A DNA stretch of 64,000 nucleotides from Adiantum capillus-veneris (Eukaryota > Streptophyta > Polypodiopsida > Polypodiales > Pteridaceae), in contig CM043944.1 in the NCBI GenBank assembly GCA_014529385.2, positions 75,511,884-75,575,883 on the forward strand, given 5' to 3'. How positions within the stretch are numbered: position 1 is the stretch's first letter; every line of letters starts with the position of its first letter. Below are positions 46,588 to 57,470 of the stretch, piece after piece. The notes beneath the pieces are model-generated. The model saw only the letters and a program-made list of their open reading frames with translations. It had not been told where the DNA came from and made no database searches. The position numbers and the translations under genes were made by a program.

Positions 46588-47906
46588 ACCTTTCTTGAGA
46601 CCTTTTGCCCTAAGTCCCTTGTTAAGGTAAGTCGATGTTGCTCTGCATGTGCTGCATAATAGTTGATAGCATCTTCTCTGTCTAGTTGAAGCCTCTCTAG
46701 ATCAAGAATGTGGTTGTGGAGATGAGCATTAGGACGTTCCACCTGCCCAGCTAGCACCCTGAGACTAGCCAATTGTACTTCAATGGGTAAAATGGCTTCC
46801 TTACCAAACACCAAGTGATATGGTGTGAACCCAAGGGATGTGCGAAATGAAGTGCGATAAGCCCAAAGTGCAGCCATAAGATGCTTGTCCCAATCACTTT
46901 TGTGATTGTTTACATGCTTAGTGATGATCTTGCAGATCATACCATTTACCTTTTCCACCAAACCATTGCATTGTGGGTAGTAGGGAGTTGAGTGTCGTCG
47001 TGAGATACCTAACTTCTCCATTAGCTCTCCTACAAGGTCTCCTCTAAAACCTGGTCCCCTGTCAGAAATTATTTCAAGAGGAGTGCCAAAATAGCAACAA
47101 ATGTTTTCAAATACAAACTTAGCCACTTCCTTAGCTGTAATCCGGGTGGTGGCAACTGCTTCAGCCCACCTGGTCATGTAGTCCACACCCATGATGATAT
47201 AAAATTTACCTGATTGGCTCCTTGGCAAAGGCCCAATAGCATCAATTCCCCATTTCTCAAATGGTCCATATGAGATTATAGGAGTTTGTGGCTCATATGT
47301 GAGCCTCCTATCCCCTGCCTTTTGACATTCCTTGCATGTTTTACACCAATGATGCACATCCCTATGTAGACTAGGCCATACAAACCCGGCTTGTAGAATC
47401 TTTCTACTAGTGATGTCAAGTGCAAAGTGTCCTCCGCAAACACCATCATGGCAACTTGAAATGATTTCAGTGATCTCTCTAGAGAGAGGTACACGCCTAA
47501 GAATTTGATCCTTACCCTTGCAGTAGAGGTCGTCATTGATAAGGCGGTATTTTGTTGCCTTGCGCACAGGCCACTGCTTTTGGCCCTTAGTAAGATCCTT
47601 AGGACACTCTCCTATGTCCAAGAAACTCATGATGTCAGGCATAGCATCGCTACCTTGGAAGAGAGGCAGCTTCAACTTGATAGCACCCACCACTGAAACA
47701 TCTTGCAACTTCTCTCTAGCTAGAGCATCTGCTTCTTGATTTTCTGCTCGAGGGACATGATGTAATTGTACAACTTGAAATTTCCCTAAAAGTTCCTTGA
47801 CTTTGCGCAAATGGCCTAGCAAGATATGATTTTTACAAGCCCAAGTTCCTTTTATTTGTTTTATTAAAAGCATGGCATCACCAAATACATTTAACCGGTG
47901 AATGCC
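46470..47906 (-). CDS. Gypsy second RNase H (end) and integrase
   Basis: Starts in the second RNase H (LHHVPRAENQEADALA). Integrase: HHCC zinc finger (CHDGVCGGHFALD, WCKTCKECQ), DDE core with KWGIDAIGPL, IISDRGPGF and YYPQCNGLVEKVNG. A shift near 46600 moves the C-terminal part to another frame (46587-46192). Confidence 0.93.
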   Translation of the reverse strand, partial: GIHRLNVFGDAMLLIKQIKGTWACKNHILLGHLRKVKELLGKFQVVQLHHVPRAENQEADALAREKLQDVSVVGAIKLKLPLFQGSDAMPDIMSFLDIGECPKDLTKGQKQWPVRKATKYRLINDDLYCKGKDQILRRVPLSREITEIISSCHDGVCGGHFALDITSRKILQAGFVWPSLHRDVHHWCKTCKECQKAGDRRLTYEPQTPIISYGPFEKWGIDAIGPLPRSQSGKFYIIMGVDYMTRWAEAVATTRITAKEVAKFVFENICCYFGTPLEIISDRGPGFRGDLVGELMEKLGISRRHSTPYYPQCNGLVEKVNGMICKIITKHVNNHKSDWDKHLMAALWAYRTSFRTSLGFTPYHLVFGKEAILPIEVQLASLRVLAGQVERPNAHLHNHILDLERLQLDREDAINYYAAHAEQHRLTLTRDLGQKVSRKVCWSYGMITGLTLGRIKRFHPDGKGHLSLESATPMAVTD

Positions 47907-50063
47907 CTATGTCACACACCACTCTAACCCAAGAGTTAAAGCTGCATATTCTGCCTCATTGTTAGAGTGATAATACAAGAGATTCCCAATGGAGAAAACC
48001 TTGTCCCCTTGCTCGTTGAAGATGACAATGCCTGCTGCAGCTTTGTCCACTTTCCTCTTGTAGGCTCCATCAAAGAAAAGAGAGTGAGCCTCCTCTACCT
48101 TAGGGACTTCCAGCACAGGTGTAATATCTTGATCATTTGGCTTTATCTTTAGCTTCTTTTCATAGTGGCGATGAGTGAGAATACCTCCTAGACTGGCCCT
48201 TGTGGAGTTCTCCACTTGCATTGTGTAGTCAAACTCTTGTAGCCTTGTGAGCCATTTGGAAATCCTAGAAGAAACATCCATGTGCTGCATTACATAAGGA
48301 AATACTTCTTCCATTGTTAAGATTATGAATGGTCTAGACAATAAATAAGAGCGAAATTTGGTGGTAGCAAACATTAATGCAAGCACCATGTGCTCCACTG
48401 CCGTGTATCCCTTTTCTGATGGGGTCATCATTCGACTAGAGAAGTAGATAGGACGCATGAAAGAAGTTTGAGGATCCTTTTGCATCAATACAGCCCCAAG
48501 TGTGTCATTGCCAACACTAGGGTTTACATAAAATGGCTCGTCCCACTTTGGAGGTGCTATGGTGGGAAGTGAAGCTAGAATTTGTTTTACCTCATTGAAT
48601 TGTTGTTCATTTTCTTCACTCCAAGTGAAGATCTCTTGATGGGTAACTTGTTGTAAAGGGAGAACCACTTGGGAGAGCAAGTGAATGAACCTACTCAAAT
48701 ACCTCACCTTCTGAAGAAAAGAGACTAATTTCTTTGTTGTGGTGGGAGAGGTCAAAGCCACCAAGGCTTGAACCTTGCTTGGGTCAGCTTCAATGCCGTT
48801 GGCCGAGATCACATGGCCAAGAAGAGTAACCTTGCTTTCACCAATGTGGCATTTCTCCACATTGAGTTGGCCACCCAAATCTTGTAGCCTAGCTAGACCT
48901 TCATAAACTTTCTCCAAATGAAGAGAGCGAGAGCTATAGATGCAAAAGTCATCAATAAAAACACGGATTGATTTTCCAAAGAATGGTTGAAAAACAAATG
49001 TCACATATCGCTGAAAAGTGGCTGGAGCATTAGTGAGACCAAAGGGCATAACTCTGTGGGCAAAACATCCCCATGGTGTGATGAAGGTTGTCTTCTTTTG
49101 ATCTTCTTCAGCGATGCTAATTTGGAAGTAGCCTGAGTAGCCATCACATACCGTGTAGCGCTCATGTCCTGCTACCTCATTGAGTATTTCGTGTTGAAAA
49201 GGAAGAGGAAAATGGTCCCTCTTTGTGGATGCATTAAGAGGCTTGTAATCAACACAAACCCTCCACTTACCATTCTTCTTTGGTGTGACTACCACTGGAG
49301 AAACCCACTCTGAGTCTTCAACAGGATAGATAAAACCGGCTTCTAGCAATTTCCTCACCTCTTTGAGTAGGGCGTCTTGTTGAATTACTCCTAGCCGCCT
49401 GAGCTTCTGCACTATAGGTTTACTTCCCTCCTTGAGCTTAATGTGATGTTGAACTACTGTGATGCCAGTGATTTTATCATATTCATCAATGAACAATGTG
49501 GTAAAATTACTTAGCATCAAAATATAATCTTCACGCTCCTTCCCACACAACTCACTAGAGAGCATTTGATGTAGCTTACTTGCTTCTACCAGAGGTTGTA
49601 TACATGGTGTCTCCCCTTGGCTTGATGATGAGGCATCAGGTTGCTCCATCTTCTTAGGGTCCTTGAGAATGATCCCCATCACCTCAATGCTACTGTCACT
49701 TTCTTCACTCACTGTTGACTCCTCCTCTGAAGCGGTTGAAGATTCACCACTAGAAAACTCATCCCCGGAGGTTTCTAGATCCATGTCGCGTTGTTGACCT
49801 ATCTTCATGTTGTAAAGTATTGGCCTTCCTTTTGCATCCTTCATCTGGATTATGCCGGTGTCCCAGTCCTGCTTAGCTCTCATAGCCATAAGCCAAGGCC
49901 TCCCTAGAAGGATAGGATAGCCCTCCCCTTTGTGTGTCATGACAAAAATATCCACATCTACCTCGGTGTTGAATGCCTTTATCCTAGCTGCATTTATGAC
50001 ACCAACACATTGAACTTTTAAATTATTTGCCATTTTGACTCGGCATGGTGCCGGCCGACTCAC
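47907..50063 (-). CDS. Gypsy reverse transcriptase, RNase H and start of second RNase H
   Basis: RT motifs: KKNGKWRVCVDYKPLN, FITPWGCFAHRVMPFGLTNA and VFIDDFCIYS (FIDD at the active site). The first RNase H follows (KYTAVEHMVLAL-like, TMEEVF). Then a second RNase H begins (HSLFFDGAYKRKVDKAAAGI, NNEAEYAALTLGLE). A TAG at 47907-47909 cuts this second domain, and the frame resumes at GDAMLLIKQI. The spacing and the second domain identify the Tat group. Confidence 0.93.
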   Translation of the reverse strand: MSRPAPCRVKMANNLKVQCVGVINAARIKAFNTEVDVDIFVMTHKGEGYPILLGRPWLMAMRAKQDWDTGIIQMKDAKGRPILYNMKIGQQRDMDLETSGDEFSSGESSTASEEESTVSEESDSSIEVMGIILKDPKKMEQPDASSSSQGETPCIQPLVEASKLHQMLSSELCGKEREDYILMLSNFTTLFIDEYDKITGITVVQHHIKLKEGSKPIVQKLRRLGVIQQDALLKEVRKLLEAGFIYPVEDSEWVSPVVVTPKKNGKWRVCVDYKPLNASTKRDHFPLPFQHEILNEVAGHERYTVCDGYSGYFQISIAEEDQKKTTFITPWGCFAHRVMPFGLTNAPATFQRYVTFVFQPFFGKSIRVFIDDFCIYSSRSLHLEKVYEGLARLQDLGGQLNVEKCHIGESKVTLLGHVISANGIEADPSKVQALVALTSPTTTKKLVSFLQKVRYLSRFIHLLSQVVLPLQQVTHQEIFTWSEENEQQFNEVKQILASLPTIAPPKWDEPFYVNPSVGNDTLGAVLMQKDPQTSFMRPIYFSSRMMTPSEKGYTAVEHMVLALMFATTKFRSYLLSRPFIILTMEEVFPYVMQHMDVSSRISKWLTRLQEFDYTMQVENSTRASLGGILTHRHYEKKLKIKPNDQDITPVLEVPKVEEAHSLFFDGAYKRKVDKAAAGIVIFNEQGDKVFSIGNLLYYHSNNEAEYAALTLGLEWCVT

Positions 50064-50066
50064 CTC

Positions 50067-50294
50067 TTAACCCAAACGTTGCATCATTTTTTCACTCATG
50101 ACGCATATTTGTGCGCCACCATCGATGTAGATATTGGAGATGTGTTTCCCTTTGATGTAAGCATCCATCACTGGTAGTATGTCGTCTAGATTCCTCCCAG
50201 AGATAGCCCCAGCTATCTTTGGCTTTGGTCGCCTCGTGTTAACCATCTTTGTCCATTGTCTCCTCACCCTAGGTGCTAGGTGGAGTAACTGGGG
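50067..50294 (-). CDS. Gypsy aspartic protease segment
   Basis: Same frame as gag. The active-site motif is YIDGGAQICVMS, a D-G-G-A variant of the usual D-S/T-G-A. Ends at TAA (codon after MMQRLG), then continues in frame into the RT part (TEVDVDIFVMTH, LLGRPWLM). Confidence 0.8.
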   Translation of the reverse strand, partial: PQLLHLAPRVRRQWTKMVNTRRPKPKIAGAISGRNLDDILPVMDAYIKGKHISNIYIDGGAQICVMSEKMMQRLG

Positions 50295-51587
50295 CTAGGT
50301 GATTTTTGGGCCCTGCACAGAAACATCTTGAACCAAATCATATGGTTTAGAACATTCACCCAAAGAGAAATCTACAATGTCAATTTTACGTCGTGACTTG
50401 GACGGCTTTTTGCTAGATTCCCCTTTATTCTTCATCTTTTCTTCCTTTTGAGAAGATTCACCATGCCTAGCGCGTTTTACCCCTATGGCATCTACTCCTT
50501 TAACTTTGGTCTTATCCTCCTCCACTTTCTCCTTTCCCTTACCTTCAAGACTGATGACGCTTACTATTTGATTGCCAACTGGTGGTGGGGGTAAGGGTGG
50601 AATGAGAGGTTGTGGTGGTGGTGGTGGTGGTTGTGGTTGAATCGGTGGTTGTAAGATTTGCATGGGTGGTTCTTGTCGTGGTGCCCTCGGTGGTGGTGGT
50701 CTTGCTCTTGGTGGTGAAACCTGGTTTTGTCTGGATACTCTGTTGAAATTCTGCCTCCTTGGTTGTGGACAGTAGTACATGCCATGACCATCCTCCCCAC
50801 AATTGTAGCAGTGGTATTCTTGGTTTTGCCTTCGTTGTCCTCTCCCTTGCTCTTGGTTGCGATTGTGTGCATGCCCTTGTTGTATCAAATGGACTGAGAG
50901 ATTCTCAAGTTGATTGGTGATTCGGTTGAGCAGGTCTTGCTGATCTTCAATTGGTTCTTGTGGTTGAATCCTCTGGGCGACTGTTGTAGGTGGTGCTAGA
51001 GGTGGTGGGGTCCTAACGGCTTCCTCTCCATCGATATTCCTGGCTTGTAGGCGCAACTTCTTGTCTTTAAGGCGGGCCACTTCAACTGCTAGCTCATACA
51101 TAGCAGGAAACCTTCCCTTCACCTTCTCTTTAAGAGTTGGCCATAACCCAGCCACAAACCGATCCTTCTTTAGGAAACCAGGTGCCCCCTCATCCTCTCT
51201 TAGCGATGCAACCCATCGCCCCCATAAATCTACAAACTTTGACTCATATGATGCGTTTTCCAGCATACTGCCCTGCTTCAACTCTGTCAACAATTGCCAT
51301 AGTTTCTCTGATGTTGTGCCCTCTCCAAAACGCTTGACAAAGGATGCCCTTAATAAGTCCCACCGTTCCTTGGTTTCTTGTGCCAAGGCATTGTACCATG
51401 ATCTTGCCTCCACCTTCATTAGAAGTGGGAAGATGCGCAAGCGCGAAGCATCATCATCTCTCGCAGAGATGACACATGCTATTTCCAAGTTGTCTAGAAA
51501 GTCTGCAGCATCCTCTCCCACCTTACCAGTAAAGGTTGGAAATGCTACACTTGCCATGATTACTGAGAGAGAGCTAGAAAGGCACAC
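50295..51587 (-). CDS. Gypsy gag (430 aa)
   Basis: Capsid region: FPTFTGKVGEDAADFLDNLE, MKVEARSWYNAL, WDLLRASFVKRFGE. Then a Gln-rich segment and a single zinc knuckle, CYNCGEDGHGMYYCP (CX2CX4HX4C), then Pro-rich and basic tails. Family start is likely MCLSS or the internal MASVAF. The frame ends at TAG 50295; the protease continues in the same frame, so readthrough or a later mutation are both possible. Confidence 0.9.
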   Translation of the reverse strand: MCLSSSLSVIMASVAFPTFTGKVGEDAADFLDNLEIACVISARDDDASRLRIFPLLMKVEARSWYNALAQETKERWDLLRASFVKRFGEGTTSEKLWQLLTELKQGSMLENASYESKFVDLWGRWVASLREDEGAPGFLKKDRFVAGLWPTLKEKVKGRFPAMYELAVEVARLKDKKLRLQARNIDGEEAVRTPPPLAPPTTVAQRIQPQEPIEDQQDLLNRITNQLENLSVHLIQQGHAHNRNQEQGRGQRRQNQEYHCYNCGEDGHGMYYCPQPRRQNFNRVSRQNQVSPPRARPPPPRAPRQEPPMQILQPPIQPQPPPPPPQPLIPPLPPPPVGNQIVSVISLEGKGKEKVEEDKTKVKGVDAIGVKRARHGESSQKEEKMKNKGESSKKPSKSRRKIDIVDFSLGECSKPYDLVQDVSVQGPKIT

Positions 51588-51874
51588 TTCTTAACTTGCA
51601 AATTTTTTTCTTCTTTACAAGGAGGCGTGTATACCCTATTATTCTAGGACATAGATTAAAACTTCAAACGGTACATTGCCTTGTACCAAAGGTAAAGCAA
51701 ATGACTGATCTGATGCCAGAACCTCAAAAAACCGCTCCCCACCCGGCATGGTGTCAATGACGTGCTAGTAGTGAATCTTCAAGTCCAATATTACCTTGAT
51801 TGAGCGTACACGTGTTGGTATGTGTGATCTATCTTGAGGTAGGTTGTCCTGATTCATGTGAAGCTTAGAGGTGC

Positions 51875-52409
51875 TTAGTCACTGTCCAAGCTTGTAGGAG
51901 AGGGTGGTGTTCTTTCCTGAAACAAACTCAGTAGATCCCTAGTTTCTCTAGTGAGAGTGTGAGCCAATGCTTTTGTTATCTGTGCTGCAGCATCAGGTGC
52001 GACTTGAAAACTGACTATGATAATTACCTCCGTGACTTGAGTTACCCGATTCTCAAAGTAGAATAGTGTTGATTCTCTATTGTGCAGAGCTCCTTCCATT
52101 TTGTTGTTGTTGGTTGGTTGTAGGTTGCGGACATGGTTTCCACCTCCTCCTTCTTCTTGGCACTTGGCCTATGTATATCCACTGGGTTTGGCACGTTGGT
52201 TGACTCTCCCAATTCAAATCGATTACCGTTACGCCTGGCACTAGAGCTTCGATGGAGATGCGGAGTTCGTTTAGTTGTGCTTGGAGCTCTTCTTCTTCTG
52301 TCGTCCAGTTAGAAAATCCTTCATACTCATTCATCCATTCACAATAGTTTAGGGTTTTCAGTCTTGTAAACTGAAGGGTTTCAAGAGCCCTCCTCAGTGG
52401 GGGCACCAA
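51875..52409 (-). CDS. Leader open frames upstream of gag (two, overlapping)
   Basis: The first frame (52409-52077, 110 codons, first ATG inside at MNEYEGFSNW) encodes an acidic helix (TTEEEELQAQLNEL) then a basic run (VPRRRRRWKPC). The second (52099-51875, 74 codons, MEGALHNRES...) overlaps it. Tat/Ogre elements often have an extra frame here. Coding is possible but unproven; 51588-51874 is non-coding leader. Confidence 0.4.
52391..52408 (-). promoter_or_regulatory. Gypsy primer binding site
   Basis: TGGTGCCCCCACTGAGGA starts two bases after the 5' LTR. The same TGGTGCCCCC start is used by the gag-only element at 42712, so both may use the same tRNA primer. Confidence 0.7.
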
Positions 52410-52410
52410 A

Positions 52411-54334
52411 TGAGAGGCGGAAGTGAAAAAATAGACCCGGTGGCCTCTACACCAAGACTATGCACAATGGCCTCATCATGGGGAATACACAATAGGGGCA
52501 CCACCTAGCAAGATATGCGGCTAGGACGCATACATATACACAATGAAGCATGCATGGAAAACAATTTCAAGATCCACGCCCAAATGTGGAATGGGGTGGT
52601 CGGAGAATAAGGTGAGAGGAGTGGTGAGTGAGTGAGAATGGGCTCGCTACGCATGCATGTAGTAAGGAAGATAACGAGGTCAGGGATACATGCAAGTATG
52701 CTCACTTCTCATACAAAAGGTGGCGAATCCGCACACCTTAAGATGTAGGTAGCAAGATGATAGGAATATGAGAGGGAGAGAGAGTGTGTGTGTGTGGTGG
52801 CGAATCCGCACACCTTAACATAAGCAGAAAAAAAATGGCAAGGAACAAGCATATACCATACTCACAATGAGATGTATCCAAAGCGACACAAAGTATGGCA
52901 CCAAGATGGAGTGTGTTGATTGCTTGCAAAAGATGAATACAATAGGTAGCGTATGGAAGGAAAATGAGAAGGGAACAAGATCGTAGGAGACATAATGGAG
53001 AGATGGAAGTTCATGGTGAGGAATATCATGAGTGTGTCCACCCTTCTTCTTCTTGAAATTGTGCCTTCAACCCTTAATTACAAGTGGTGTGGAGGTGTGG
53101 TGCTCATCTTTTGTGCATGGTGATGGTGATGATGATGGTGTTGTGATTATGTGATTAGGGTTCATGCTACAAGCATGTAGCACAAGAGTGTGTATGGATA
53201 GGTGAGTGTGTGTGTGTGTGTTCTCTCCCAAGTGAGCTCTCATGGCCTCCTTATATAGGGAAGGAGGGAAGGATGTAGCAATATTTCTATTTGAGGTGAG
53301 TGTCCCACTTTGGTGACTAGGAAAATGGGGTGCATGTGACTGTGGCTCCCATCTTGTCTCCTCATTATTTAAAATACCAGAGTCAATAGAGAGAGAAAAA
53401 GAGAGAATGTGGGTAGGATGTAGAGGATAGGAAATCATTTACAATAGTCTAGCTTTGGATAGACATAAGCTTATTAGGGAGAGAAGAGAGAGGTAAGAAA
53501 ATTGTAAGAGAGGTTGTCGAAGGTGGATATTTGTTGATGAGGATGGATCCTCCAAAAATGGTGATAGAATTACTCTAGACTAGCCAAGACCTCATTAAAA
53601 GAGCCTTGTCTCTTGTAATCATGCTTGAAGACTTGTAGAACCATAGCCATTCTAGAAGGAAGAAAAGTGGGGATGGCTTGTGTCACCATTACACGAGAAA
53701 ACTGGGGTCCACTACAAAAATCATATCTCCGTGTTCATAACTCCAAAAATTCTGAAAAAAATTGAGCTAAAAGTTGAGATCACGAGCTACATCTTTCATG
53801 TTGAACGCTCCTTCAGATTCGGGGTTCTTCTTTAATTAAAAAATTCAGCCAAATAATGTATTATTTGTGGCTGCAAAAGTCTTTTGGTGGTCCCCTTTGA
53901 GTGGACTTCTCTCTTGCCTTCAAGTGTAAGCTCCTTCATGTGTATGAAAACATGACCTAGAGTGTTGAAAAGATTGGCAATCATCTAGATGGAGTTATTA
54001 TTGAAATTTCAAAGTGGGGTTGAGGTTTGAAAATGAAAACTAGTGAATAAAATATTTGGTAGAGTGGAATAATATACATACATGAAAAAAAATATATTAC
54101 AAAATACTAAAATATATATATTTAATATTTTTAAGGTCAAAAGAGAGATCAACAAAGAAAGCTTACTTATTATGCTACATCGTGATTGATTAGCATAAGT
54201 ATTATTTATTTAATAAAGGCTAAAACGTTTGTGAAAAAGGAAGAAAAATCAAAAGTAGCTTATATAATGGGAAATATTTTGATAAAAGGGCAAAAATATA
54301 TGGGGGGTTCCCATGCATGGAAAAGCTTTCCTCA
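52411..54334 (-). repeat. 5' LTR of the gypsy element
   Basis: 1924 bp, TG...CA. The TATA box on the minus strand is TATATAA (53257-53251), so transcripts would start near 53220. Long antisense-like frames inside are not conserved between the LTRs. Confidence 0.93.
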
Positions 54335-54652
54335 GCAGTATCCAAGCTTTCTAAGGAGGTTTGTGAATGGTGGTTGAAGGGAATGCTAGTAAAAGTAGCT
54401 GTGCAGTGTGCTGTTGAGCAGGTGCAAGATCTGCTAGAGGAGGATCTAGCTTTACATGGATGGGAGGGCGGGTCAGACATGTTAGGTCTCTTTGGTGTGA
54501 GTGGTGATGCAGGTAGGTCTTTGGGTGGTGAGCAGGAGGCAACCAAGCATCTCCAAGCATGCCTGCATGTGGAAATGAGAAGGGTTGGTGCCCGTGAGGT
54601 CGGCCTCCACTTAGGGGGGTCATTCACACGGCCCTCGCGGCCTAAGTTTTAA
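54335..54652 (+). pseudogene. Gag-like protein, 3' part after the gypsy insertion
   Basis: Encodes VSKLSKEVCEWWLKGMLVKV and VQDLLEEDLALHGWE. Joining ...EADSKA at 44238 to VSKLSKE here, with one copy of the duplication GCGGT/GCAGT, keeps the frame open. This shows the two parts were one gene. Confidence 0.7.
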
Positions 54653-55682
54653 AAGGAGGGGTCAGCCCCCCCCCCCCCCCCCCCAAATAGCGACCTCGCT
54701 ATTGTGAGTCTAGGGGAGGAGTCCCACAGTGAGGAAAAAGAGAGGAAGAGCTCGAGAACGGCGAGAAGGGCCAAATACAAGGTGACCCAAGAGGGAGGCC
54801 AAGGATATAAGGGGAAGGTTTGGCCAAGCAAAAGCAAGGGCCACATCAAGGTCAAGGTCAAAGAGAAAAAGCCATCCGAGCTAAGAGCAAAGTCAAGCCA
54901 ATATAGCAATGCAAGGCTGATCCCACAAAAGGGGTAAAAAATGAAAGATAAAAATAAAAAAATGCCTAGGGGGCAATAGCGACATCGCTAATGCCCCACC
55001 TCCCCAAGTGCAAAAGAGAGAGAAAGAGTGCAGATAGAGCAAGAGGGTGCCCCCTTCCCAAAAATGCCAAATTAGGGTACCAGGTGGACCAATTGAAGGG
55101 CAATTTCCCAAATTGAACCCCTCCCCCCTATAAAATTCAAAATTGGATCAAAGTAGGGGCTTTTTTCCTGGATTTTGGTGCCGTTTTGAAGCCTGAAAAG
55201 AGGAGCTCTCTGTCAGAGGAGTGTGCCTGTCAAAGCTCTTTATATTTTCTTGTGAAAATGGCCATGGTGATGGCAGTGTTAATCTATGTACATGTTTTGT
55301 GAAGTGCATCAAGCCACCATTGCCTCTTCTTGCTGTCGTTTCCCCTTACCCCCTCTCTTTCTCCTACTTTCATGTTTCCCCTCGGTGCCGACTGTGTGGA
55401 TGTGTGTGCCCCCCCGGGCTGACGGTGTTTTGTGTGAGAGACTGAGATTGAGTGGCTGTGAGTATGTGTAAGGGTGGAGATAGGTCGTGGTAGCAGGTGT
55501 GCATTGTGTGGTGGATTTGTGGAGTGTACTGTGAGCAGTGGAAATTGAGCAGGCGGTGGTCTGCTAGTGTAAAGTGTTTGTTTGAAGGTGTTTCCCAAGA
55601 GGATAGGGGTGTTGTGGATACCTTGAGCTATAAAGAGGCCCTTGTGTTTGTGCTGGCTGTGTTCCCCCATTCCTCCTCTCCA
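54560..55682 (+). repeat. 3' LTR of the gag-only element
   Basis: Pairs with 41569-42706; C19 run at 54666-54684. Small open frames inside are by-products. Confidence 0.6.
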
Positions 55683-56349
55683 ACGTGTGATTAGATGATG
55701 TCAGTCTAGCCGTATCCAGATAGCATTAGTTTTCTTTTGTCATAGCATGTATAATGAGATGACATGTATACATCTTTTTGTAACTATTAGAAAACCATGT
55801 ATTTTCTCAATAATGACAATTGTGTTGTAATTATCATATTTGCAAAGCTTAACAATCAAGTGATTTTGCCTATGATGTGTATAATTGTCATTGATTTACT
55901 TTTGTCCAGTTACTTTTGTCAGTTTTGTATCTTTATTCTGCAAGCAATACTATGCATAATGGAGCTAATGGTTATATTGTCTTGTGGGTGACTACTTTTG
56001 GTCTATATCTTGCACTTTCTTTCAAAGGTGAATCTGTGCTTATCTTGGATTGATTTAGGTATACTTTATTCTGGAAACATTCAATATGGTTGATGGATGC
56101 TCTGCCACCCAAAAATTTTTACTCTCGGGCGTCGCTATAAGCGTCTCTATATAAGGTTCTGCAATGTCAAGCTACAAGTGTCGCTATAGAAGGACTGTAG
56201 TTGTTGCTATAACCGTCGCTATATGTGTTGCTATATAGCGACGATTATAGCGAAGGTTATAGCGACGATCTTAGCGATGCCGGGAGTATAAAAACCCAAT
56301 GTATTTCTATCACTAAAAGTGTCACAAGTGCACATAACCTCTTGTAGTG
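55683..56349 (+). repeat. CACTA right subterminal region
   Basis: From ~56110 the sequence is dense in TAGCGACG/GCTATA-type motifs in both orientations, the usual transposase-binding subterminal repeats. The outermost bases form the inverted repeat of 33510. 55683-56100 holds no gene. Confidence 0.75.
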
Positions 56350-56510
56350 TATTGAGATGCAACAATTTCTCCTTTTGATCCCCTGTTGAGATAGGTCTAG
56401 AAGCACATATCTATATCATAACTCTTGTTCTCCCTTTATCTTCCCATATTAAATGATCAGTTTAATATGAGAAAATCATTTGGTAAAGTTAGATATTATA
56501 TTTTATGACA
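56350..56510. repeat. Fold-back element, right arm (distal part)
   Basis: Continues the arm cut at 33509; begins with the CACTA duplication TAT. Pairs with 30710-30860: TTTAATATGAGAAAATCATT here against the reverse complement of 30740-30775. Ends with the terminal repeat TTTTATGACA at 56510. Confidence 0.7.
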
Positions 56511-57470
56511 GGAATTTCCATTTAGGTTTCTCATTGAGATCAATTTGCATGAGCAGTTAAGGGTCCCATTTGGGATTGATCCCCTTAGCCCTCTGACCAA
56601 GCACTCTACCTATAGTAGCACCAATTTCCTTTACCCAAGGATAAAAGTCAATGGAAAATTCTAGAAAATCTACCCAATTGGAGCCTTAGTGGTTTTTGGA
56701 CTACTAGGACTAGACCTCTATACCAATTGAAGAAAGAGAGAGAGGAGTGTTTCCTATGAGCCATTGTCCTTGACTTACTATATGTAGTGCTACAATATCA
56801 AATTCACAAAAGAAAAAATAGTAGTTATTGGACCTGCATGACTTTAATGTTTCTATTATCCCAACTCTAAGAAATGCAATTGTTGAGGGTCTTCAATGAG
56901 GGCCTAACCCCATGAAACTCCGATGAAACAACAATATAACTACCCTATCATGAAGCTCGACATGCCATTTCTCCAACTCTTGAACAAGAACAACAACTCC
57001 ATACCTAGCATGCTCAACATCAAAATAGTAACCTTTAGGATCCCTATCTTGAAGAATTCAATCAACTTGTTAAAAATTATGAAAAGCTTCACTAGCCTTA
57101 GAACTAGTACTAATGCCCTGCTGGAGGGACTCTAAGAAGAAGCAGTATGAGCATCTATGAGCTAGGGGGTTTTGACAGGATCAAAGTTATGCATCGATTG
57201 ATGATGTGGGATGTTGAGGTTACTTGTTGAGCCAATTGTGAGTAAGGGCATAGAGGAGTGCTGAGAACTAATAGGGGAAAACAAAGTCATAGGACGCATC
57301 CGAGGAAACCAAACAAAAACAACATAGGAGATCTGCTGCGGCAGAGAAGAGTTCACCATTGGACCATTGTTTGGCATGACATTTTGAACATGAAGACTTA
57401 GGTGCATGGACCCTGGTTGAAACATGGGGTTTGCACCAAAGATGTTTTCCATTGAGGGCTCCTCAAACAA
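56511..57470 (-). pseudogene. LINE ORF1, 5' part with DUF4283-like region
   Basis: On the minus strand: LEKWHVELHDRVVILLFHRS, FFFCEFDIV, IVSQGQWLIGNTPLSLFLQ, then IGATIGRVLGQRAKGINPKW and LLMQIDLNEKPKW. This is the order of the DUF4283 domain of plant LINE ORF1. The upstream 57470-57162 frame (Met/Ser/Pro-rich) may be its N-terminal extension. The domain stops at the fold-back border; the zinc knuckle is at 30709-30660. Confidence 0.6.

Larger units (their letters stand above)
44241..54334 (-). mobile_element. Ty3/gypsy retrotransposon, Tat-like (dual RNase H)
   Basis: A 10.1-kb element on the minus strand. LTRs are 52411-54334 (5') and 44240-46163 (3'), both 1924 bp, starting TGAGGAAAGC and ending CCTCTCA. 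The target duplication is GCAGT/GCGGT (54335-54339, 44236-44240; the last T is shared with the LTR end). The order is leader frames, gag, protease, reverse transcriptase-RNase H, a second RNase H, integrase. About 22 LTR differences (~1.1%) indicate a recent insertion. A second, archaeal-type RNase H and an extra frame before gag are hallmarks of the Tat/Ogre group. Confidence 0.95.
41569..55682 (+). mobile_element. Gag-only LTR retrotransposon, split by a gypsy element
   Basis: Direct repeats of ~1.13 kb (41569-42706 and 54560-55682) start TGCCTGCATGTGG and end CTCTCCA. They bracket a gag-like frame. A primer site TGGTGCCCCC starts at 42712, six bases after the left repeat. No protease or polymerase is present. 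A convincing polypurine tract before the right repeat and a target duplication were not found, so the borders are less certain than for the other elements. The two repeats are clearly more diverged than the gypsy LTRs nested inside, fitting an older insertion. Confidence 0.65.
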
